A stretch of DNA of 64,000 bases from Paraburkholderia phenazinium (GCF_900142845.1 NZ_FSRU01000001.1:3720001-3784000); one strand, 5' to 3'. Shown: positions 8,624 to 17,602, counted from the first letter of the stretch. Numbers and translations: made by a program. The notes: a model not told the origin generated them from the letters alone.

Positions 8624-9550
8624 ATGACTCAACTCGTTCTGATTAGCCGTGACTACGACATGTCACACCTCATCCCTCCGATCCAGCGCGCCGCGCCGGA
8701 ACTGAAGGTGAGCCTGTACAGCACCGCCCATGCGCACGACGCCGAGGTCGCCGTCTGCTGGAATCCGCCCGCCGGTGCGATTGCCACGCTGCCGCACCTG
8801 AAGCTCGTGCATAGCATCGCCGCGGGGGTCGATAACATCCTGTCGGATCCGAGCCTGCCGCGCGTGCCCGTCTGCCGGGTCGTGGACCCGCACCACGCGC
8901 GCCGCATGAGCGAGTTCGTCACGTGGGGCGTGCTGCACTTTCACCGCCAGTTCGACCGCGTCCTGGCGAACCAGAGCAAGGAGATCTGGTTGCGGCCTCA
9001 ACAATCCGATCCGTCGCGATGCACGGTCGGCATCATGGGATTGGGCGAGATTGGCAGCCCTGTTGCGAGCGATCTGCACCGGCTCGGTTTTGCCGTGCGC
9101 GGCTGGGCGCGCAGCCCCAAGAATCTGCCGGGCATCGACACGTTCGCAGGCGAGCACGCCCTCGCGCCGTTCCTGCAAGGCACGGATATTCTGGTTTGCC
9201 TGCTGCCGCTCACCAAGGCGACGCGCGGCATCCTGCATGCGCGTACGCTGGGCCAGTTGCGTCCGGGTGCCAAGCTGATTCATGTGGGCCGCGGGGAACA
9301 TCTGGTGCCGCAGGATCTGCACGCTGCGCTGGCAGATGGCCGGCTTGGCGGCGCCATCGTCGATGTGTTTCCCAATGAGCCGCTGCCGCCGGGCGATCCG
9401 TTCTGGAGCGCGCCGAATCTGATTGTTACGCCGCATATGGCGTCGGTGGCCAGTCCCGAGACGATCGGCTTGCAGGTCGCGCAGAACGTGCGACGCCTCG
9501 TGCGCGGCGAGCCGCTCGACAATCTGGTGGATATGGCGCGCGGCTATTGA
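8624..9550 (+). CDS. D-2-hydroxyacid dehydrogenase (glyoxylate/hydroxypyruvate reductase A-like)
   Basis: A 308-residue NAD(P)-dependent dehydrogenase of the formate/glycerate group. The nucleotide-binding loop GIMGLGEIGSPVA falls near residues 134-146. The catalytic set is in order: Arg in HVGRGEHLV, Glu in DVFPNEPLP, and His in VTPHMAS. Length and the SIAAGVDNIL segment fit the GhrA branch, which reduces 2-oxo acids such as glyoxylate or hydroxypyruvate. It closes the CoA ligase-aldolase operon. Its stop codon overlaps the end of the convergent LysR gene by 7 bp, so there is no space for a terminator between them. Confidence 0.9.
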   Translation: MTQLVLISRDYDMSHLIPPIQRAAPELKVSLYSTAHAHDAEVAVCWNPPAGAIATLPHLKLVHSIAAGVDNILSDPSLPRVPVCRVVDPHHARRMSEFVTWGVLHFHRQFDRVLANQSKEIWLRPQQSDPSRCTVGIMGLGEIGSPVASDLHRLGFAVRGWARSPKNLPGIDTFAGEHALAPFLQGTDILVCLLPLTKATRGILHARTLGQLRPGAKLIHVGRGEHLVPQDLHAALADGRLGGAIVDVFPNEPLPPGDPFWSAPNLIVTPHMASVASPETIGLQVAQNVRRLVRGEPLDNLVDMARGY

Positions 9551-10563
9551 TCGTCTGATGCCGCAGCGCCGGTGGGTTCCGCGCCGGACTCGTCTTCGGC
9601 ATCTTCGGCGCCTTCGGTCTGCGCTTCGTGCTGATCGATGAACGTATGCAGCGCACTGAGGAAGGCGCTTTCCGCCGCGCTGAATCTGCGGTCGCTGGAC
9701 CAAAGCAGGTGGACGTCCACATCGGCCACGCCGTTCTCGGGAGGCAGTTTTTGCAGGCGGCCCTCGGCCACGTCGTCGCGCACAATGTGCTCGGGCAGAC
9801 AGCCGATGCCGAAGCCCGCGAAGATGAAGCGCCGCACCTCCGGCATGCTCGAGGAGGAACCCACCACGCGCCCGGTGAAGCCCATTTCGTCGCGAAAGAA
9901 CGTCAGGGGCGACATGTGATCGCCGACCTTGTCGCCGGTGAACGAAACGAAGTTTTCGCCGACGAGGTCACTGATCGTCAAGCCTGTCTGACCGAACAAC
10001 GGATGATGGCGGCCGCAAAACAATCCATAACGCTGGCGTAGAAACACGCGATGTTCGACCCGCTTCGGCAGCGCGCGCTTAGGCGTCAATCCCAGTGTGG
10101 CCGTCTTCTGCTGCAGACTGTTGACGACATCGGCGCTGCGCATCTCCTGGCTCTCGAGTTCGATGCGCGGATAGTCGCGATGAAAGCCGGCAAGGAAAGC
10201 ATCGTAAGCGGGAAAGTCGATGCCGCTCACCACGCTCACGCGTACCATGCCGGAGATATCGCGGTCGCTGCTGTCTTCATTCGCAAGCGAGAGGCGAGAG
10301 ATGGTTCCGTAGACATCCTCAGCAATTTGCCGGACGTCCACGCCCGCACGCGTGACCTCGATACGCGGACCATGCCGGTCGACGAGGCGGCGGCCAAGCT
10401 GCTCCTCGAGCCGGCGCAGCGCCTGGCTCACGGCAGGCTGCGAAAGATGCAGACGGGTCGCTGCGCGGCTGACGCTTTGTTCCCGCGCGATCACGAGGAA
10501 GGTCCGCAGCAGGTTCCAGTCGAGACGGTCGTTCAGATAGGTATCCGGCCTGTCCTTGTTCAT
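9544..10563 (-). CDS. LysR family transcriptional regulator
   Basis: 339 residues from the ATG at 10563 (MNKDRPDTYLND), which has GCGGAGCG upstream; the frame could begin 8 codons earlier at 10587 but without a ribosome site. The HTH lies around residues 12-72 (AATRLHLSQPAVSQALRRLEEQLG), followed by an effector domain. The last 25 or so residues are an acidic Glu/Asp/Ala-rich tail, unusual for the family. It is divergent from the zinc amidohydrolase at 10710 across an AT-rich gap with a T-N11-A dyad at 10596-10612, so it probably controls that gene. It converges with the hydroxyacid dehydrogenase. Confidence 0.9.
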   Translation of the reverse strand: MNKDRPDTYLNDRLDWNLLRTFLVIAREQSVSRAATRLHLSQPAVSQALRRLEEQLGRRLVDRHGPRIEVTRAGVDVRQIAEDVYGTISRLSLANEDSSDRDISGMVRVSVVSGIDFPAYDAFLAGFHRDYPRIELESQEMRSADVVNSLQQKTATLGLTPKRALPKRVEHRVFLRQRYGLFCGRHHPLFGQTGLTISDLVGENFVSFTGDKVGDHMSPLTFFRDEMGFTGRVVGSSSSMPEVRRFIFAGFGIGCLPEHIVRDDVAEGRLQKLPPENGVADVDVHLLWSSDRRFSAAESAFLSALHTFIDQHEAQTEGAEDAEDESGAEPTGAAASDDQ

Positions 10564-10595
10564 TGCGCGCTCCGCGGGCGTGATCATTCGCGAAA

Positions 10596-10612
10596 ATTAT
10601 ACTGAAAATAAT
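10596..10612. promoter_or_regulatory. Candidate LysR-type T-N11-A box
   Basis: ATTAT (10596-10600) and ATAAT (10608-10612) form a dyad around 7 bp and satisfy the T-N11-A rule of LysR operators. It lies in a strikingly AT-rich stretch (about 10590-10650) between the divergent LysR and amidohydrolase genes, so chance symmetry of AT-rich promoter DNA is possible. Confidence 0.35.
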
Positions 10613-10709
10613 AATTAGAAATTGGACAAATGATTTTGGATTTTCGATAAAGACAGCATGGCGAACCCAAGCTGCCGGATCCTGGCAGCGTCACGAGGAA
10701 ATGGAAGCG

Positions 10710-11987
10710 ATGCTGAAAATCAATGCGAAGCGGCTCTGGTCGAGTCTGATGGAAATGGCGACGATCGGCGCGACTGCGGGCGGTGGCGTGCGGCGTCTCG
10801 CACTCACCGAACAGGACGCCGCGGGCCGCGCGTTGTTTGCGCAATGGTGCACGGAGGCAGGACTGACGCTGAGCGTGGATCGGGTGGGCAATCTGTTTGC
10901 CCGGCGCGCGGGCAGAGTGAATCACGCGAGTCCTGTGGCGAGCGGCAGTCACCTCGACACACAACCTGAAGGCGGGCGCTTTGACGGCGTGTATGGCGTG
11001 CTGGCCGCGCTCGAAGTCGTGCGCACGCTGAACGATGCAGGGATCGAAACGGACAAGCCCATCGAGATCGTGGTGTGGACCAATGAAGAGGGCGCGCGCT
11101 TCACGCCTGCGATGCTCGGCTCGGCGGCGTTTGCCGGCGTGATGCCGCTAGAACAGGCGTTAAACGCGCGGGATGCCGACGGCGTCTCCGTTGCCGATGC
11201 GTTGAGCGCCACCGGCTATAGCGGCGAGCGTGCGGTGCCCGGGACCGTTTTCGATGCCTATTTCGAAGCCCACATCGAACAGGGCCCGGTACTCGAAAAC
11301 AACGGCGTGCCGATTGGCGTCGTGACAGGCGGCCAGGCGATTCGCTGGCTCGACGCACGCGTGCGTGGCCAAGCTGCGCATGCCGGCACCACGCCGATGC
11401 CGTTTCGTCGCGATGCTTTGTTTGCAACGGCAGAAATGGCAGCGGCGCTGGAAGCGATGGCCGCGGATTTTGGGCCCGAGGGACTCGTCACCGTCGGCGA
11501 GATCGGGATTCGCAACGCGTCGCGCAACACGATTGCAGCGGACCTGTCGTTCACGATCGATCTGCGTCATCCGGACGACGCGCGCATCGAAGCAATGGAA
11601 GCCGTGCTGCGCGAGCGTTTCGATGCGATTGCCGAACGGCGTGGCGTGACGGTTGATGTCGCGCACCACTGGATCAGCCCGGCCACACCGTTCGACCCGG
11701 CCTGCGTGAAGGCGGTTGCCGATGCGGTCGAGGCACTCGACTATCCGCATCAGCGCATCATCAGCGGCGCGGGACATGATGCGATTCATCTGGCCAAATA
11801 CTGCCCTACTGCGATGGTGTTTATTCCCTGCGTGAACGGGCTCAGTCATAACGAAGCGGAAGACGCGCTGCCGGAGGACGTCGCGCGTGGCGCGGATGTG
11901 CTGCTGCATGCGATGCTCGCACGTGCTGGGCGAAATCAATTCGCCAGCACCCCCACCACCTCTTCCGAACTCAACCCCTTCCGATAA
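10710..11987 (+). CDS. Zn-dependent M20 amidohydrolase (N-carbamoyl-L-amino acid hydrolase/allantoate type)
   Basis: About 425 residues. The ATG at 10710 is preferred because GAGGAA is about 10 bp upstream; an ATG at 10701 is only 2 bp from it. Di-metal ligands of the hydantoinase/carbamoylase subgroup are visible: His in GSHLDTQ (about 80), Asp in RFDGVYG, Glu pair in NEEGARF (about 126), His in EAHIEQGP (about 190), and His356 in SGAGHDA. GQAIRWLDARVRGQAAHAGTTPM marks the dimerisation lid. It probably hydrolyses an N-carbamoyl amino acid or ureido acid to ammonia, CO2 and the acid. The last 17 codons run 52 bp into the convergent MFS gene. Confidence 0.9.
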   Translation: MLKINAKRLWSSLMEMATIGATAGGGVRRLALTEQDAAGRALFAQWCTEAGLTLSVDRVGNLFARRAGRVNHASPVASGSHLDTQPEGGRFDGVYGVLAALEVVRTLNDAGIETDKPIEIVVWTNEEGARFTPAMLGSAAFAGVMPLEQALNARDADGVSVADALSATGYSGERAVPGTVFDAYFEAHIEQGPVLENNGVPIGVVTGGQAIRWLDARVRGQAAHAGTTPMPFRRDALFATAEMAAALEAMAADFGPEGLVTVGEIGIRNASRNTIAADLSFTIDLRHPDDARIEAMEAVLRERFDAIAERRGVTVDVAHHWISPATPFDPACVKAVADAVEALDYPHQRIISGAGHDAIHLAKYCPTAMVFIPCVNGLSHNEAEDALPEDVARGADVLLHAMLARAGRNQFASTPTTSSELNPFR

Positions 11988-13246
11988 CGCCCGAGCCCAA
12001 CAATCCCAAACAACGAAATCGCCGACAGCACCGTAAAGAAGCACGCAAGCGGCATCCATTCGCCCTTGTAATGCTGGGCCAACATCGTCCCGATCAAAGG
12101 CGTCGTGCCGCCGGCGATCGTGCAGCACAACTGGTAGGCAATCGAGATTCCCGAGTAACGCACCCGCGTCGGAAACGCCGGCGTCATGAACCCGGCAATC
12201 ACCGCGTAGATCGCGGACAACGTGACCACCGCCAGCGAAATCCCCGCAATCAGCGCAAGCGGCTGTTGCGTATTGACGAGCAGGAACATCGGATACGGCG
12301 TGATCATCGAGAGCAAGGCCGCGCCCGTGAGAAACCGCGTTTCACCGACACGCTCGGCGATCAACGCCGCGATGGGTTGCGAGCAAAGCTGAATGATGGT
12401 GACCGCGAACAGGCAATCGAGAATCAGCGACTTGGGCATGCCCAGATACGTCGTGACATACGAGATCATGAACGTGTTGGTAAAGAAGAATCCCGCGGAG
12501 CCGATCGTGGTCGCGGCGGCGGCCAGCAGAATCGGATACCAGGCCGTACGCAGCACCTCTGCGACAGGCGACTTCGCCACTTGCTGCGTCCGCTTCAAGC
12601 GCTCGAACTCCGGTGATTCGTTCACACCCATCCGGATCACGAGACCAATCACCAGCAGCACGAAGCTGGCGAGAAACGGCAGACGCCATCCCCACGACAC
12701 AAAACTCGCGTGATCGAGCGAGGTCACGAAGCGAAACGACAACAGCGACAGGATCAGGCCGGCCGGGCTGCCCATCTGCGGAAACGACGCGAAGAAGGTT
12801 TTCCGCCCCTGCGGCGCATGCTCGCTTGCCATCAACACCGCGCCGCCCCATTCGCCGCCCACCGCGATCCCCTGGAGAATCCGCAGCCCGATCAGCAACG
12901 CCGGTGCCCATATGCCGATACGTTCGTAGCTCGGCAGCAGTCCAATGCCGGTTGTGGCAATGCCCATCAGGAACATCGTCAGCAGCAGCATCTTCTTGCG
13001 GCCCAGGCGGTCGCCCCAATGCCCGAACACCATGCCGCTCAACGGGCGCGCCAGAAAGCCGACCGCAAAGGTCGCAAACGACGCCATCGTGCTCAGAAAG
13101 TGGTTGCTGCTGGGAAAGAAGACGTCGCCAAGGACCAGCGCTGCCGCCGTGGCGTAGGTGTAGAAGTCGTAGAACTCGACGGTGGTGCCGATAAAGGCCG
13201 CGGTTGCGGCGCGTACGGGTTGATGCGTTTGCTCGGGAAGAGACAT
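11936..13246 (-). CDS. MFS transporter, metabolite:H+ symporter type
   Basis: 436 residues from the ATG at 13246 (MSLPEQTHQP); the longer frame adds 23 non-hydrophobic residues without support. The opening FIGTTVEFYDFYTYATAAALV is the signature of the MHS/ProP-ShiA-KgtP group of symporters, with about twelve membrane segments. HWGDRLGRKKML between helices 2 and 3 is the classical MFS loop motif. These carriers import organic acids, betaines or shikimate-like compounds with protons. It ends inside the tail of the amidohydrolase gene on the other strand, so the pair may serve the same substrate, but regulation in common is unproven. Confidence 0.9.
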   Translation of the reverse strand: MSLPEQTHQPVRAATAAFIGTTVEFYDFYTYATAAALVLGDVFFPSSNHFLSTMASFATFAVGFLARPLSGMVFGHWGDRLGRKKMLLLTMFLMGIATTGIGLLPSYERIGIWAPALLIGLRILQGIAVGGEWGGAVLMASEHAPQGRKTFFASFPQMGSPAGLILSLLSFRFVTSLDHASFVSWGWRLPFLASFVLLVIGLVIRMGVNESPEFERLKRTQQVAKSPVAEVLRTAWYPILLAAAATTIGSAGFFFTNTFMISYVTTYLGMPKSLILDCLFAVTIIQLCSQPIAALIAERVGETRFLTGAALLSMITPYPMFLLVNTQQPLALIAGISLAVVTLSAIYAVIAGFMTPAFPTRVRYSGISIAYQLCCTIAGGTTPLIGTMLAQHYKGEWMPLACFFTVLSAISLFGIVGLGRYRKGLSSEEVVGVLAN

Positions 13247-13414
13247 GGCAGCCCTGTGTCGTGGAGCGCGGGCGCCGTGGGCTGGGTCGAACCGGCATCG
13301 GTCCCACCGGCTCAACCTGCGGAACGCCGCGTGATTAGTCTGGTCTGCCCTTTATCCTTCGCCGAAATACATTCGTAAAATGCTTATTCCCAATGGTCTT
13401 CATTCGGGTGGCTT

Positions 13415-14545
13415 ATGATTCAAGGCTTACCCCTCGACACAACCAACGGAACCCTCGAATTGCAAAGCCTACGTGCAGACGAAGCGCTCACCCATGCCGG
13501 ATCCCTGCTCGCCCCCGACGGACGCATCATCGCGCCGTACGACCTGGAGCAGCGCGATGCCGAGATCGGTGAGCACGACGCGCTCGCGAGCCAGCCCGGC
13601 ATCCTCAACGCAACGGCTCATCCATTCGTACTCGACTACTCGACGGTTGCCGTCGCCCACGTGATCAACGGCATGGGCGTGACGCTCGGCGATTCGATCA
13701 TCGGCCTGACCGCACTGGCTGCGATCCAGCACGCTCATCCGCAAGTGCGCTTCGTGATCTACCGGCCGGAACTCTCGCCGCCTTACGTCGAACAGCTCTA
13801 CGCGCTGGCGGCAGGCAAGCTCGCGCCAACGCGTTCGTTGCCGTGGCCGCTCGCCGATATCCCGGCCAACGAAACGCGCATCGACATGGGCAACCACCTC
13901 TTCTGGCCCGGCTTCATGTCGTTGCCGATGATCGACTTCTTTCTCGCTGCGCTTGGCGTGCCACCCGAAAGCGTTCCGTCCGCGCACAAGGCTAACCGCT
14001 GGCTCCAGACGCTCGAGTTGCCACGCTTGCCCGAGCCCTGGCGCGAGCAGCCGTATGTGCTGTTTTGCCCGACGGCCAGCACGCCGATCCGCAGCATTCC
14101 ACAACCGGTACGCCGCGCGCTGGTGAGCCGACTGTTTGAGCGCTTCGGTCTGCCTGTGCTCGGTTTTGGAGCCGTGGATCATCCGCATTACGTCGACGTG
14201 GCGGCCACCTCGACCGGCACGGCGCACTTTCTTGCGTGGATCAGGCACGCTCGCTACGTGCTGACCTCCGATACCGCCGCAGTGCATATCGCCGCCGGAT
14301 TCGACGTCCCCACTACGGCTTTTTTCACGACCATCGCGCCTGAACTGCGAGTGCGGGACTATCCGCATTGCCTGCCTGTCACGCTGAATCTACCCGAGCT
14401 GCGCAATGTGCAGGCGAGCGATCGCGAGCAGGACGTGGCGCGATTGAACGCGGCATATGAGACGGTCGTCAACGGTGAACTGCCTTTTGCAGCGGGACGT
14501 GCCGCATCGCTTGAGGGGACGGCAGCGGCGCCCAACCCACGCTGA
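13415..14545 (+). CDS. Glycosyltransferase family 9-like protein (heptosyltransferase fold)
   Basis: A 376-residue protein. The C-terminal half has YVLTSDTAAVHIAAGFDVPTTAFF (about residues 285-308), matching the nucleotide-sugar site of GT9 ADP-heptose:LPS heptosyltransferases (SxDTGxxHxAAAxxxP). The N-terminal half has the GDSIIGLTALAAIQHAHPQVRF arrangement of the first Rossmann domain. It is an orphan: no LPS core or O-antigen genes are nearby, and the about 70 N-terminal residues ahead of the fold are unusual. It could transfer a sugar to a surface polymer or be a repurposed member. The ATG follows GGGTGGCTT with only a weak ribosome site. Confidence 0.72.
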   Translation: MIQGLPLDTTNGTLELQSLRADEALTHAGSLLAPDGRIIAPYDLEQRDAEIGEHDALASQPGILNATAHPFVLDYSTVAVAHVINGMGVTLGDSIIGLTALAAIQHAHPQVRFVIYRPELSPPYVEQLYALAAGKLAPTRSLPWPLADIPANETRIDMGNHLFWPGFMSLPMIDFFLAALGVPPESVPSAHKANRWLQTLELPRLPEPWREQPYVLFCPTASTPIRSIPQPVRRALVSRLFERFGLPVLGFGAVDHPHYVDVAATSTGTAHFLAWIRHARYVLTSDTAAVHIAAGFDVPTTAFFTTIAPELRVRDYPHCLPVTLNLPELRNVQASDREQDVARLNAAYETVVNGELPFAAGRAASLEGTAAAPNPR

Positions 14546-14613
14546 CCAGGAGTAGGCACGCCGGATGCTGGATAGCGGTGGTAACGCAAACCATCAACCG
14601 GAGGAGAATTCTC

Positions 14614-14688
14614 ATGCCCTATATCCTTGGCTGGCTACTCGGCGTGCCGCTCATCGTCCTCGTCATCCTGTATCTGATCTTCCATTGA
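14614..14688 (+). CDS. 24-residue single-span membrane peptide
   Basis: A short open frame with start ATG at 14614 preceded by a strong GGAGGAGAATTCTC site and ended by TGA at 14686. The product is almost entirely hydrophobic: MPYILGWLLG is followed by VPLIVLVILYLIFH, consistent with one transmembrane helix and a short C-terminal His end. The near-ideal ribosome site plus a clean hydrophobic translation argue that it is a real small membrane protein. It lies 68 bp after the GT9-like gene, perhaps on the same transcript. Function unknown. Confidence 0.6.
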   Translation: MPYILGWLLGVPLIVLVILYLIFH

Positions 14689-14961
14689 CGTGACGCCCTA
14701 AGAAACCCACTGCCTGTTGGCACGCGCGCGGCAACATCCGGCGCGTGTCGCGGCAGCCGCCGTTGCGTTCCGCGAACGCAACGGCGCTTCGCGTTCCGCT
14801 TCCCGTTCCCCGCCACCAGCGCCCCCAACCATGTCGCGACATACGGCGACATGATTTCCAAATTGCCTTCCCCGCCAGAGTCGACAAGAATTCGACCTGT
14901 CATCGAACGGATCGCAGCACAAGGCCGACGACGCACGATGGCAAACTCTACGGAGAACGTA

Positions 14962-15258
14962 ATGAAGAAGATGTTGACGATTCTGGCGCTATGCCTCGCC
15001 TGCAGCGGCGCCTTTGCGCAAACCGCGACGCCGCCCATGGGCGGCAACCCGCAGCGCATGGCGCAAATGGCGCAGCAGTTGCAAAGCCGCTTTGCCAGCG
15101 CGAACACCACGCAGGACGGCAAGCTGACCCGCCAACAGGCGGCAGCCGGTATGCCGATGGTCGCCCGCAATTTCGACGCGATCGATACGCAGAAGGCCGG
15201 CTACGTAACCTTGCCGCAAATCGAAGCATTCATGCAGCAGCGCGCGGCAGCACACTGA
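14962..15258 (+). CDS. Exported EF-hand-like protein
   Basis: 98 residues from the ATG at 14962 (MKKMLTILALCLACSGAFAQ), which has CGGAGAACGT upstream and opens a good Sec signal peptide cut after AFA at about residue 19. The longer frame from 14851 is rejected. The mature part has two helix-loop-helix stretches: one around SANTTQDGKLTRQQA and a better one at FDAIDTQKAGYVTLPQIEAF. Both resemble EF-hand loops, but several oxygen ligands are replaced (for example TQK), so calcium binding is uncertain. It sits 113 bp upstream of the two-component genes and may be periplasmic. Confidence 0.75.
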   Translation: MKKMLTILALCLACSGAFAQTATPPMGGNPQRMAQMAQQLQSRFASANTTQDGKLTRQQAAAGMPMVARNFDAIDTQKAGYVTLPQIEAFMQQRAAAH

Positions 15259-15371
15259 GCGAGGCAATCATCAGAGGGATCGTGGGCGTATCGGGCAAGC
15301 GGTGCGTATGTTCGCACTGTCCCCGAAAACCGCTATTCTGGTAGCCGGATGCGCGCCTAAGGAGCCCACGC

Positions 15372-16085
15372 ATGGATCGACCCGCGAAAATCATCGTGCT
15401 CGACGACGAAGCCGAATTGCGCAATATGCTGCAGCGCTTTCTGACCGGCCATGGCTTCGAAGTGCGCGTCGTCGAGGACAGCAAACGGCTCGACCGCTAT
15501 TTGCAGCGCGAGCCGTACGACCTGCTGGTGCTCGATCTGATGATCGGCGAGGAGAACGGCCTTGAAATTTGTAGCCGGCTGCGCGCCGAAGGGCAAACGC
15601 TGCCCATCCTGATGCTGACCGCCAAGGGCGACCCGCTCGACAAGGTGGTGGGTCTCGAAACGGGCGCCGACGATTACCTCGCCAAACCCTTCCTGCCGCG
15701 CGAACTGGTGGCGCGAATCCGCGCCTTGCTGCGGCGCCAGAAAATCGCCTCAGGCGATCCAACCGTCATCTCGCAGACCGTGCGCTTCGGCGACTTCAGT
15801 CTCGACATCGGCAAGCAGGCGCTCTCGCGCAAGGGTGAGCCGCTGGACATTCACTCCGCGCAGATGTTGCTGCTGGTGGCGCTGGCGTCATCGCCGAATC
15901 GGCCCGTGAGCCGCGACAATCTGATCGCGCGCGCCCGTGGTCGCGATCACGATGCGCTCGATCGCAGCATCGACGTGCAGGTACTGCGCTTGCGCCAGAT
16001 TGTCGAGGACGATCCGTCCAAACCGCGTTTCATCAAGACCGTCTGGGGCGTCGGCTACATGCTGATCGCCGACGTCGAATCATGA
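15372..16085 (+). CDS. OmpR-family response regulator
   Basis: A 237-residue regulator. The receiver domain (about 1-120) has the acidic pair D11/D12, the phosphoacceptor Asp55 in LLVLDLMIGEENG, and Lys in DYLAKPFLPREL. The C-terminal winged helix (about 140-235) shows RPVSRDNLIARARGRDHDALDRSIDVQVLRLRQ, the OmpR DNA-recognition region, and TVWGVGYML. The gene overlaps the sensor kinase by ATGA (16082-16085), a translationally coupled pair. The OmpR/EnvZ-like architecture suggests osmotic or envelope stress control, but no target is evident here. Confidence 0.94.
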   Translation: MDRPAKIIVLDDEAELRNMLQRFLTGHGFEVRVVEDSKRLDRYLQREPYDLLVLDLMIGEENGLEICSRLRAEGQTLPILMLTAKGDPLDKVVGLETGADDYLAKPFLPRELVARIRALLRRQKIASGDPTVISQTVRFGDFSLDIGKQALSRKGEPLDIHSAQMLLLVALASSPNRPVSRDNLIARARGRDHDALDRSIDVQVLRLRQIVEDDPSKPRFIKTVWGVGYMLIADVES

Positions 16086-17443
16086 CGGTGGCCTTGAAGC
16101 GCCTCGGCTTGCCGCGCACGCTGCTCGCACGCAACATCGTATTGTTGATCGTGCTTGTCATGCTGTCGCAGGTCTGTTCGCTCACGGTGTTGCTGCACTA
16201 TGTGCAAAGACCGCGCGTCGAACGCACCGCCGCCGTGTTCGCCAACTACGTCACCACGCTCGACTCGCTGTTCGAGGCCGCACCCGACAATGCGCGCGAT
16301 GCACTGGTGGCCCGCCTCAACCACGGCGCACAGCCGCCGGCCGCAGACGAACTCGAGCCGACGCCAAGCCTGCGGCATTTCTACGTCACCTATCAGCGCG
16401 AGGTGTTTCTGGACGCCCTGCGCCAACACCTGCCCGCCGACATGCCGGTACGCTGGCAAACCCTGGGCGGCCAGCGTCTGTGGATCCGCATTCACGCGCA
16501 TGACATGCCCTACTGGATCGCCCTGCCGATTCCCGAGGACGCTCGCGGCGCAGGTCTCGACGCGGCGATTCTGCTGTCGCTCGGCCTTGCCGCAGCAGCC
16601 GCGCTCACCGGCTATCTGATCCAGCGGCATCTGAACCGGCCGCTGCAAAATCTGGCGCATGCGGCACGCCGCGTAAGTTCAGGCGAAACACCACCACCGC
16701 TGCCGACCGATGGCCCCACGGAAATCGCCGAGGTAAGCAGCGCCTTCAACCAGATGACGCAAGCGCTGCAGCAAGCCGAAGCGACGCGCGCGGTGATGCT
16801 GGCCGGCATCTCGCACGACATCCGCACGCCGCTGACCAAGCTGCGGCTAGCGATGGCCATGGCAATCACCGACAACGGCCACGACAGCTTCGTGGTGGCG
16901 GCCGAAGCGTATCTCGACCAGATCGAAACCATCCTCCAGCAGTTCATGGACTACGCCGGCAGCGGCGAGCGCGAAACGGCGCAAGCCGGCGATCTCAATG
17001 CGCTCATCAGCCGGCTCGCCGCGGATTTTGCGGGGCTGGGACACGAATTCGAACTCTCGCTGGGTGCCGTGCCGGTGTTCGCGTTTCGTCCAATCACCAT
17101 GATGCGGCTATTGATGAACCTGATGCAGAACGCCGTGGTATACGGCCGCGTGGGTCTCGCTGTGCGCACATGGGTGCACAGCGGCACCGCCTATGTCGCG
17201 GTCGGCGATCGCGGTGAGGGGCTCGCGGCGCACGAACTCGAAGCCTTGAAGGCGCCGTTTCAGCGCGGCCGCAACGCACGTGCGCAAGCGGGAGGCACAG
17301 GACTCGGGCTCGCGATCGTCGAACGTATCGCGCGACTGCACGGTGGGTCTCTGCAGTTTCACGCACGCGACGGCGGTGGACTCGAAGTATGGGTCGTGTT
17401 GCCGCTCGTCGCGCCGCGCAGCGCATCCCAGTCGGGGCGTTAA
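16082..17443 (+). CDS. Sensor histidine kinase (EnvZ-like)
   Basis: A 453-residue membrane kinase. Membrane segments lie near residues 16-39 and 160-180 with a periplasmic domain of about 120 residues between. A HAMP domain follows (IQRHLNRPLQNLAHAARRVSSGE). The phosphoacceptor His245 lies in ISHDIRTPLTKLRLAM. The ATP lid has N-box LLMNLMQNAVVYG, G1 VGDRGEGL and G2 GGTGLGLAIVERI. It phosphorylates the response regulator with which it overlaps by 4 bp. Its periplasmic domain has no motif that reveals the signal. All catalytic boxes are intact. Confidence 0.94.
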   Translation: MTVALKRLGLPRTLLARNIVLLIVLVMLSQVCSLTVLLHYVQRPRVERTAAVFANYVTTLDSLFEAAPDNARDALVARLNHGAQPPAADELEPTPSLRHFYVTYQREVFLDALRQHLPADMPVRWQTLGGQRLWIRIHAHDMPYWIALPIPEDARGAGLDAAILLSLGLAAAAALTGYLIQRHLNRPLQNLAHAARRVSSGETPPPLPTDGPTEIAEVSSAFNQMTQALQQAEATRAVMLAGISHDIRTPLTKLRLAMAMAITDNGHDSFVVAAEAYLDQIETILQQFMDYAGSGERETAQAGDLNALISRLAADFAGLGHEFELSLGAVPVFAFRPITMMRLLMNLMQNAVVYGRVGLAVRTWVHSGTAYVAVGDRGEGLAAHELEALKAPFQRGRNARAQAGGTGLGLAIVERIARLHGGSLQFHARDGGGLEVWVVLPLVAPRSASQSGR

Positions 17444-17602
17444 ACAGGTCCAGGTCGCAACGTGTCGCCTGATTGCAGCACGCGTCTTGATTGTGATTTT
17501 CAGCCTCGTACAATGTGATCCGGCATGCAGTATCCCGTCAGGCTGAGGCAACGCCTCGCGCGACATTGCACTCGAAAGAGGACCCTGTTCGAGGAGCACA
17601 TC

